Below, one piece after another: positions 15,504 to 21,297 of a stretch of DNA of 42,590 nucleotides. Made by a program: the position numbers and the translations under genes. Each line of letters opens with the position of its first letter. The stretch's first letter is position 1. Origin of the DNA: Paenibacillus terrae (GTDB lineage Bacteria > Bacillota > Bacilli > Paenibacillales > Paenibacillaceae); contig NZ_PNXQ01000014.1 in NCBI RefSeq assembly GCF_005217525.1, positions 230,753 to 273,342 of the forward strand. Reading direction: 5' to 3'. The notes beneath the pieces were generated by a model. It searched no databases and was not told where the DNA came from. It saw only the letters and a program-made list of their open reading frames with translations.

Positions 15504-16067
15504 ATGCCACATGTTATTGGTGAACGCATTGTGCTGAGAGAGTATCGTCAGGAGGATATACCGGAAATACGAAAATGGGTCAATGACCCGGATATTACAC
15601 GCGGGTTGAGCGATGCTTTTACTTATCCTCATTCTCAGACGAACAGCGAAGCCTATGTACAGATGATGATCGATGGTAACTCCGAGATCAAGGGCTTTGT
15701 TATTGCACATAAAGACACACTGGACTATATTGGACAACTGGATTTATTTAAAATCAACTGGTTGAATCGGCACGCCACGCTCGGCATTGTGATTGGGCGC
15801 GATGATAACCTGGGCAAAGGCTACGGACGTGAAGCGATCCGGCTATTACAGAAATTTGTATTTCATACACTGAACCTGAATCGGCTGGAGCTGGAGGTCT
15901 ATGCATACAACGAGCGTGCATATCGCTGCTATCTGGCCTGCGGCTTCAAGGAGGAAGGTCGGCTGCGGCAAAAGCTGTTCAGGGAGGGCCAATACTATGA
16001 CGTTATTCAGATGGGCATTTTGCGAAGTGAGTATAAGGCTGCGGAGCAAACGACGGAATCTCGATAA
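15504..16067 (+). CDS. GNAT family N-acetyltransferase (RimJ/RimL type)
   Basis: A 187-residue acetyltransferase. The N-terminus GERIVLREYRQEDIPEIRKW is the usual beta1-alpha1 of the RimJ/RimL subgroup. The acetyl-CoA loop is seen around LGKGYGREAIRLL, and NERAYRCYLACGFKEEGRLR is the conserved C-terminal signature. Acceptor unknown; relatives act on protein N-termini or on small amines such as polyamines. The ATG has a GGAGGGAAG site. The stop overlaps the start of a truncated MFS gene (TAATG), so the two were once translationally coupled. Confidence 0.88.
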   Translation: MPHVIGERIVLREYRQEDIPEIRKWVNDPDITRGLSDAFTYPHSQTNSEAYVQMMIDGNSEIKGFVIAHKDTLDYIGQLDLFKINWLNRHATLGIVIGRDDNLGKGYGREAIRLLQKFVFHTLNLNRLELEVYAYNERAYRCYLACGFKEEGRLRQKLFREGQYYDVIQMGILRSEYKAAEQTTESR

Positions 16068-16225
16068 TGAAAGTACATAAGTTATTTTATTCCGTCAGCT
16101 TTCTTCAATTTTTTATGAGTGAGATTACAGGGACTACGCTCATCTTATTTCTCTTAGCCAAAGGACTTTCTCTGCAAAGTGCGAACTTCTTACTACAGGT
16201 GCGATTGCAGACAAGCGAATCATAG
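16067..16225 (+). pseudogene. MFS transporter, 5' stub
   Basis: An ATG overlapping the GNAT stop codon (TAATG) opens 52 codons: MKVHKLFYSVSFLQFFMSEI, then TGTTLILFLLAKGLSLQSAN and FLLQ, then unrelated residues and TAG. This is the typical first membrane helix and loop of a major facilitator transporter. The rest of the roughly 400-residue protein is missing, replaced at once by a terminator hairpin. It is therefore a deleted gene that kept its start and coupling to the acetyltransferase gene. Confidence 0.65.
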
Positions 16226-16226
16226 A

Positions 16227-16249
16227 AGCCCGCGAGATTGCGGGCTTTT
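16227..16249 (+). terminator. Rho-independent terminator
   Basis: AGCCCGC (16227-16233) pairs with GCGGGCT (16240-16246) around a six-base loop, followed by TTTT. It ends the GNAT transcript. It may also serve the leftward lactonase gene ending at 16278, though no T run is seen in that direction. Confidence 0.75.
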
Positions 16250-16277
16250 GGGGTAGATACCTGACATATTGAACATT

Positions 16278-17126
16278 TTATTCGTAATATCCCTCGGTTG
16301 ATTTGCGTAATTGTTTGAATTGATTAGCATCATGACCGAACCACACTTGAGAATTCGTCCGTGCAGCCAGAGTGCGGATTTTTTCCACCGTATCCCGGTA
16401 ACCAAGCAGATCATAAATAATGCCTGGCGGCTTGACGGGTGGACCGTAGCTTTCCGCTGAATAAATAGCATCCGAAGCGAGGATGATCCCCCCTGTCTCC
16501 GGCAGTTCAATATGCAAGCCTATCATCCCCCAAGCATGCCCGCTGCCAAAGTTGAGGATCTTGATGCCTTCAGCCAGCTCCAGGTTATCCTGATGGCGTT
16601 TGATTGTTTTCCACTGCAAGTGATTTTTGATCCATGCATCAATGTCCGCCCAGACATAAGCTCCTTCTTTTACATTACGGGCATAGCTCTGCAGCGCACC
16701 GTTCAACTCATCCTCATGTACGATAATGGTAGCGTTTGTGAACATTTCCAGGCACCCCGCGTGGTCCAAATGCAAATGAGAGGCAATGACGTACCTAATT
16801 TCCTCGGGTCTTACGTTCAACTGCTCCAGCCGGTTATGCAGGTAGCATTCCTCACTGGCCACCCAAGGAGATGCCAATTGCGTTGATTCGGCCCAACGCC
16901 CTTCGCTGCCCATCGAGTTCGGATTACATGCTGTATCAAACAGAATCTTTCCCTCAGGATGGTCGATCAATACTGTATAAATGGGGAATTCTGCGAATTC
17001 TGTTGACGCATTAGGATTGTTAATCGTAGCCGGGTTATGCATCGCAATGATCCAGTTCTTGTCCATGCTCATTCGTCCGTTATCCATCACATACAGTTTA
17101 GGCCGCGGTTTAATAATATTTGGCAT
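16278..17126 (-). CDS. Metallo-beta-lactamase-fold hydrolase, N-acyl-homoserine lactonase-like
   Basis: A 282-residue metallo-hydrolase. The dizinc site is complete: His117, His119, Asp121 and His122 in SHLHLDHAG, His197 in GSGHAWGM, Asp219 in ASDAIY and His265 in FGHDANQF. The order and spacing, with the short HxHxDH-H-D-H pattern and the GSGHAxGM block, match the AttM/AiiA lactonase branch, which opens homoserine-lactone signals. No signal peptide is seen, so it acts in the cytoplasm. The ATG at 17126 follows GGGAGG by 8 bases. It is divergent from an HxlR regulator and probably controlled by it. Quorum-quenching activity is inferred from family; another lactone is possible. Confidence 0.8.
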   Translation of the reverse strand: MPNIIKPRPKLYVMDNGRMSMDKNWIIAMHNPATINNPNASTEFAEFPIYTVLIDHPEGKILFDTACNPNSMGSEGRWAESTQLASPWVASEECYLHNRLEQLNVRPEEIRYVIASHLHLDHAGCLEMFTNATIIVHEDELNGALQSYARNVKEGAYVWADIDAWIKNHLQWKTIKRHQDNLELAEGIKILNFGSGHAWGMIGLHIELPETGGIILASDAIYSAESYGPPVKPPGIIYDLLGYRDTVEKIRTLAARTNSQVWFGHDANQFKQLRKSTEGYYE

Positions 17127-17204
17127 GTTTGTTTCCTCCCAATGAAGAGTAATTTACAAGTAGATCTCTGACTTCACTCGTGACGATTACGCTGCCGTAG
17201 CGGC

Positions 17205-17220
17205 AGGTATAGACATACCT
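17205..17220. promoter_or_regulatory. Candidate HxlR operator in the divergent intergenic region
   Basis: AGGTAT (17205-17210) and ATACCT (17215-17220) form a 16-bp dyad with a 4-bp centre. A second dyad, CTGCCG tag CGGCAG, lies immediately upstream at 17191-17205. They lie between the lactonase-like gene and the HxlR gene, the usual place for an HxlR binding site, just ahead of a TATAAA at 17224-17229. Confidence 0.45.
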
Positions 17221-17257
17221 TAATATAAAATCTAAACTTACATAAGGAGGCACTTTA

Positions 17258-17278
17258 ATGTGTCCAGGGTACTTTTAA
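17258..17278 (+). other. Six-codon upstream ORF before the HxlR gene
   Basis: A near-perfect ribosome site AAGGAGG (17244-17250) is followed 7 bases later by ATG and the codons for MCPGYF and TAA. The frame is enclosed by GCACTT (17250-17255) and AAGTGC (17277-17282), which can pair. The HxlR gene starts 21 bases after the stop with its own site. This may be a leader peptide or the scar of an earlier start; the sequence does not decide. Confidence 0.4.
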
Positions 17279-17299
17279 GTGCATAGGAGGGGGTAGGAT

Positions 17300-17683
17300 T
17301 TGACATCTTCAATCACCAAAAAACAACCCGACATCACGCTGGCGGGTTGTGGCTATAGCAGAGTTCTCGACATTATTTCCAACAAGTGGACGGCGCTCGT
17401 CATTTACGCATTGGAGAATGGGCGCATCAGATACGGGGATATTTCAAGAAGAGTCGAGGGCATCTCCAAAAAAATGCTGACACAAACGGTACGAAAGCTG
17501 GAGCGGGATGGGCTAGTCCAACGCCATATTACACCAACAGTACCTGCTACTGTGGAATATTCGCTAACCCCTTTAGGCGAAACCTTACTTCTACCGATGA
17601 AAGAATTAAGACAGTGGGGCAGAACGAATTATTCGCATGTAGAAGAGGCAAGAGTCAATTATGATCTGAAATACAGTAAGTGA
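17300..17683 (+). CDS. HxlR-family transcriptional regulator
   Basis: A 127-residue winged-helix regulator. The sequence GCGYSRVLDIISNKWTALVI with an N-terminal Cys (Cys17), then RYGDISRRVEGISKKMLTQT and VRKLERDGLVQR, is the standard HxlR recognition-helix and wing. Members often sense electrophiles or oxidants through the N-terminal Cys. The start is a TTG preceded by GGAGGGGG. It is divergent from the lactonase-like gene, its probable target. A short frame starts inside its stop codon. Confidence 0.9.
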   Translation: MTSSITKKQPDITLAGCGYSRVLDIISNKWTALVIYALENGRIRYGDISRRVEGISKKMLTQTVRKLERDGLVQRHITPTVPATVEYSLTPLGETLLLPMKELRQWGRTNYSHVEEARVNYDLKYSK

Positions 17684-17820
17684 AGATTTGGATTGTGCTT
17701 ATCATCGGCTTGTTGATCAGCTTTTCGAACTCGGCGGGGAATACATTTCAACAGCCACGTCAGATCGGCCTTTCCGAACAAGGCATTTGGATCATGGGAA
17801 TCATCAAGGCAGCCCTGTAA
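17680..17820 (+). CDS. Small hydrophobic ORF coupled to the HxlR gene, possible gene stub
   Basis: A GTG overlapping the HxlR stop (GTGA) opens 46 codons: MKIWIVLIIGLLISFSNSAG, then NTFQQPRQIGLSEQGIWIMG and IIKAAL before TAA. The first 20 residues form one membrane helix, as at the start of a transporter. No family is recognised. It may be a small membrane protein or the 5' remnant of a lost transporter, like the stub at 16067. No typical ribosome site precedes it, so expression would depend on coupling. Confidence 0.35.
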   Translation: MKIWIVLIIGLLISFSNSAGNTFQQPRQIGLSEQGIWIMGIIKAAL

Positions 17821-17889
17821 TCTTTCATTATACAAGCCAAACTCGAACTATACTGAACTTGAAAAATAAACATCAAAACGGAGTAGGCG

Positions 17890-17994
17890 GAATGGTGCTG
17901 TACAACCGAAGCGGTCGCTTTTGTCCCCGGATTTTTACCTAGTTATATGATTATTCAAGAAATCCGGGGGAGGTGGCGATAGGAAGCACCATTC
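17890..17994. repeat. Large imperfect hairpin repeat element, copy 2
   Basis: GAATGGTGCT (17890-17899) pairs with AGCACCATTC (17985-17994), and CCCCGGATTT (17925-17934) with AAATCCGGGG (17960-17969). Between them are CGAAGCGGTCGCTTTTGTC and GGCGATAGGAA, nearly the same as the blocks in the element at 10880-11030. Similarity continues to about 18010 (ACTGCGTAGTGG). It occupies the gap between the HxlR-linked frame and the 3' end of the solute-binding protein gene; no gene is seen from 17821 to 18047. Confidence 0.75.
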
Positions 17995-18047
17995 GACTGC
18001 GTAGTGGCACGATAAGTAACTTTTAAGTTCAGCCCCTTTGATCGTTA

Positions 18048-19736
18048 TTATTCCGCGTTCCACAGCTTGAGACGATTTTGGATCAGTCCGGTGTAGATTT
18101 CTTCAGCCTTCGGCACGCCTGCCTGATCCAGCTCTTGGAGCATGCGGTCATAGATAGCATCAAATTGATCGGGCTTGGCGAGTACAGCTTCGGGAATCCG
18201 TTTGCGCACAATGTCCTGCGACTTCTGATAAATGACATTGTAGTTTGTATTGGTCGGAACGGGCATGTTGTAGGCGGCGCCCCATTCTTTCACCGGAAAA
18301 TCCTTTTCGTTCGGGAACAGGTCCTTCCACGTTCGAGCATTGTAGGCTTGCAGTGATTTTTTTTCGGCCCGGCTGTAATTTTCAGTAATCATCTCTGGAT
18401 AGTTCGTCGTATAGTAGTTGCCGGAAGGGTCCTTGATGCCGTCACCGTAATGCGGCCCCCATATCCAGTACAAACCGATGCCCGACTCTCTCATAAAGGC
18501 GGAATTATCGGTGTTTTTACGTTGCTGCACATCGGGCGGAATAACCCGTTTGCCGTTCTCTACATTGTAATGCTGGCCTTCGATTCCCCAGTTGCGCAAA
18601 ATCTGTCCTTCGTCGGAGGCCAGAAAATCCAGAAACTTGATGGCACGCACGGGATTTTTGCACGAGGTCGTAATTCCGATCCCGTATGCAGCATCAAAGC
18701 CGAGCGGCTGGAGGGAATGATCCTTGTATTTCTCGCTTAACGTAACCGGGAAATGCGCGTAGGTAAATTCATCCTTGCCCGACGCTTTGAGCGCGTTTTC
18801 GGCATCCTGATAGTTCCACTCCTGATCAATGAGTCCAATCACACGACCTGCGGCGATTTTGGACTTGTATTGATCGCTTTTTTGCACAAAAGTATCCTTA
18901 TCCAGCAGTCCTTCGTTGTACATATGATTCAGCCAGCGAAAATATTCCCGTTCCTCCGGGCGTTTGTAGTGGAGAATGGCTTTACGCGTCTTGGGATCGA
19001 TATAATACTCTCCATCGTCCGGTCCGCCTGTAGCGGTAACTGCCGGATTTGTTACGGTAATTTGAATTTTCCAATCTTCGGCATCCAGGGAGAGGGGGAT
19101 GGTAGGTTGACCGTTAGTGGTGGGATATAGGGCTACATAGTCCTTGAGTGCTTTTTCAAAATCCTGAACTGTGCGAATTTTCGGATAGCCGAGCTTCTCC
19201 AGCGCCTGATGCTGGATTTCGAACCCGGCTTGTGCGTCAAATGCAATGTGATCTACGCCTAAATTTGTCGGAATGGTATAGATGGCGGGGTCGTCATGGC
19301 TATATTTAATACGGTTAAAATAGTCTCCGTACACTTTCTTGATATTGGGGCCGTATTTATCAATCAGGTCGGTTAAGTCAATGAGTGCCCCGGCATCGAC
19401 CAGCTTACCGACATCGTTTTTGGGATAGACTAGGTCAGGATACTCTCCGCTGGCAGCCATCAAAGCAAACTTTTCCTCACTCCGGCCATTGACGGCATGT
19501 TCTCCGTTCAGTGTCACGCCCGTTTTTTTGATAATTTCCTGTCCAATTGCATCCTTCATGTTATTCCAGTTCGAGCTGGCGTCACCACCAAAAAAAGTAA
19601 GTGTAACAGGACTGGTATCATCGGGATTTTCATTTTCTGCCGTACCGCCTGTTCCGTTTGCGCAGCCCGTCGTGACGAGCAGCAACAAAGCCAAGAGAAG
19701 GATGGAGCCTTGTCGTACCGACCTGATCTTGAACAT
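18048..19736 (-). CDS. Extracellular solute-binding lipoprotein of a sugar ABC importer (LplA type)
   Basis: A 562-residue lipoprotein. The signal peptide ends at lipobox VTTGC, followed by a Gly/Asn/Glu-rich linker and then VTLTFFGGDASSNWNNMKDA, the usual first strand. Length above 500 and FALMAASGEYPDLVYP, YTIPTNLGVDHIAF and GIGITTSCKNPVRAIKFLDF match the large Paenibacillus LplA-type binding proteins that feed oligosaccharides to two separate permeases. No permease or ATPase is adjacent, so its transporter lies elsewhere. Divergent LacI and beta-mannosidase genes suggest a manno-oligosaccharide ligand (inference). I place the start at the ATG 19736, 8 bases after the GGGGGA site, not the TTG at 19742. 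Confidence 0.88.
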   Translation of the reverse strand: MFKIRSVRQGSILLLALLLLVTTGCANGTGGTAENENPDDTSPVTLTFFGGDASSNWNNMKDAIGQEIIKKTGVTLNGEHAVNGRSEEKFALMAASGEYPDLVYPKNDVGKLVDAGALIDLTDLIDKYGPNIKKVYGDYFNRIKYSHDDPAIYTIPTNLGVDHIAFDAQAGFEIQHQALEKLGYPKIRTVQDFEKALKDYVALYPTTNGQPTIPLSLDAEDWKIQITVTNPAVTATGGPDDGEYYIDPKTRKAILHYKRPEEREYFRWLNHMYNEGLLDKDTFVQKSDQYKSKIAAGRVIGLIDQEWNYQDAENALKASGKDEFTYAHFPVTLSEKYKDHSLQPLGFDAAYGIGITTSCKNPVRAIKFLDFLASDEGQILRNWGIEGQHYNVENGKRVIPPDVQQRKNTDNSAFMRESGIGLYWIWGPHYGDGIKDPSGNYYTTNYPEMITENYSRAEKKSLQAYNARTWKDLFPNEKDFPVKEWGAAYNMPVPTNTNYNVIYQKSQDIVRKRIPEAVLAKPDQFDAIYDRMLQELDQAGVPKAEEIYTGLIQNRLKLWNAE

Positions 19737-19771
19737 CTGCAAAATCCCCCTTTATAAGTATGATTTACATA

Positions 19772-19787
19772 ATGTAAGTGCTTTCAA
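19772..19787 (-). promoter_or_regulatory. cre-like / LacI-type operator upstream of the solute-binding protein gene
   Basis: ATGTAAGTGCTTTCAA matches the catabolite-response consensus WTGNNARCGNWWWCAW at all defined positions except the central C. It lies 36 bases upstream of the solute-binding protein start and in the region divergent to the LacI-family gene. It may bind CcpA or the local LacI protein. No convincing -10/-35 pair was found for either gene. Confidence 0.45.
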
Positions 19788-20017
19788 TAGTAAATTGTAG
19801 AAAATACCGAACCTTACGTCAAGTCATTTATGTTGATTTGTTATGTGTTTGTTTTTTTATTATGCAAACATATTTTGGTGGATGGTGTGGATTTGTGCAA
19901 ATCTATCGTTTGATGATCTCAAACAAAGTGTGCTACGATGATACCAGTTTATGGGTACACCCATGCAATTGGAAAGGCAGAGGCAAAAAAAGATTCCGAA
20001 TAGGGTTGGGTGAGAAG

Positions 20018-21085
20018 ATGCGTGGAAAAGTAACGTTGCAGGAAATTGCGGATGCGGCTGGTGTTTCAAAGTTCGCTGTTTCGCGTGCATTGTCCGGCAA
20101 GCCCGGAGTAAGTGAGGAAACGAGGGCAGTGTTGGTCAAGCTGGCTGCCCAGATGGGCTATTTTCGCAATCATCCAAAGACAACGGGGGTGGAACCTCGG
20201 GACACAGATGCCGGGGAATGGTCGGGAACTGTGCTGGTGTTATTTCCAAATATACGGCACCAGAATAGAGAATCCAGGTATTGGGGTCCTGTGTTTGAAG
20301 GCATTTCTGAGCGCTTGAATGGAAAAGGAATGAACATGCTGACGTTAACGGAGCCTTCAACAGAGGATATGTTTGCTTTGCTGAATCCAGAAGCGATCAG
20401 GGGCATTATTACGGTAGGGTCGATTTCTACTTCTATATTGCTGAATATTTATCGGATGAGCATTCCGGTCGTTATGGTGGATCATTGGGATGCTGCGTTT
20501 TTAAGCGATACGGTGTTTACAGATAACCGCACATGTATGTCTGAGCTCATGAGAAATGTGCTGTGCAGGGGCTATACCCGCTTTCAATTTGTTGGAAATA
20601 TCGACGATGCTCATAGTTTCTCTGAACGTTGGGAAGCTTTTCGCTCCACACTGGAGCTTGGAGGAATAGGATTAAAGCAAAATAGAGCCTTGCTCCACAT
20701 GGGTGCGCAGAAGCTTGCCGAGGAATTGGACAAGCTGACCGAGGATGAATTGCCGGAGATGTTTGTATGTGTGAATGATGTGACTGCCGGGCACGTGGTG
20801 GATGCGCTCAAACGAAAGGGAATTGACGTCCCGAGGCGCTGTGGAGTGACCGGTTTTGACGATACGAGCGAGCAGATGCCGATTTATGCTACGGTTAGAG
20901 TGGATAAGGAGCTTTTGGGCATGCGTGCGGTGGATCAATTGCTATGGCGCATAACCAACCCGGATTCCCCCGTCGAGAAAAAGCTTCTGCACGCGGAACT
21001 GGTCGTACGAGAGGGGTATGCGCCGCGGCTCAGTCAGGGTAAGGATGATCATGAACACCCGATAAGTACAATCACATATAGTTGA
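20018..21085 (+). CDS. LacI-family transcriptional regulator
   Basis: A 355-residue regulator. The helix-turn-helix VTLQEIADAAGVSKFAVSRA followed by LSGKPGVSEETR is the LacI signature, and the periplasmic-binding-like sugar domain covers residues 65-335 (FVCVNDVTAGHVVDALKRKG and CGVTGFDDTSEQMP are typical). The start at 20018 follows GGGTGAG; a much longer open frame from 19778 lacks a ribosome site. It lies between the divergent solute-binding protein gene and the beta-mannosidase gene, so it probably represses this mannoside locus and is released by a manno-oligosaccharide. Ligand inferred from context. Confidence 0.9.
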   Translation: MRGKVTLQEIADAAGVSKFAVSRALSGKPGVSEETRAVLVKLAAQMGYFRNHPKTTGVEPRDTDAGEWSGTVLVLFPNIRHQNRESRYWGPVFEGISERLNGKGMNMLTLTEPSTEDMFALLNPEAIRGIITVGSISTSILLNIYRMSIPVVMVDHWDAAFLSDTVFTDNRTCMSELMRNVLCRGYTRFQFVGNIDDAHSFSERWEAFRSTLELGGIGLKQNRALLHMGAQKLAEELDKLTEDELPEMFVCVNDVTAGHVVDALKRKGIDVPRRCGVTGFDDTSEQMPIYATVRVDKELLGMRAVDQLLWRITNPDSPVEKKLLHAELVVREGYAPRLSQGKDDHEHPISTITYS

Positions 21086-21130
21086 TGTCCAGATATAGAT
21101 AGGTAGTTCCATACACGCGGACTGATAAAA

Positions 21131-21180
21131 AAGTCGCTTTTTAGCCTTTTGGGGCGAGGGCGGCTTCTCTTTGTTGTTTT
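21131..21180 (+). terminator. Possible terminator after the LacI gene
   Basis: AAGTCGC (21131-21137) can pair with GCGGCTT (21160-21166), followed by a T-rich tail. The stem is weak and interrupted by a large loop. Confidence 0.35.
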
Positions 21181-21207
21181 GCAATTTTTTTTGTCGCAAA
21201 AAACGAT

Positions 21208-21237
21208 TTGACTATTTTGTTAGCTTAATGTTATTTT
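21208..21237 (+). promoter_or_regulatory. Candidate promoter of the beta-mannosidase gene
   Basis: TTGACT at 21208-21213 is a good -35 box. TATTTT at 21232-21237 is a weak -10 at 18 bases spacing. The interval is AT-rich and lies about 60 bases before the translation start. Confidence 0.4.
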
Positions 21238-21297
21238 TGTTATGTTTATAGAGGAGTCCAGATGTTCCCAATCATCCTTATAGGGAGGCTTGCGACG

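Noticed and set aside
17688..17942. 84-residue rightward frame after the HxlR gene
   Set aside because: It runs into the hairpin repeat element and has no recognisable domain; the overlapping GTG-started hydrophobic frame fits the coupling better.
19778..20017. 80-residue N-terminal extension of the LacI gene
   Set aside because: No ribosome site, and LacI proteins begin right before the helix-turn-helix; the start at 20018 has GGGTGAG upstream.
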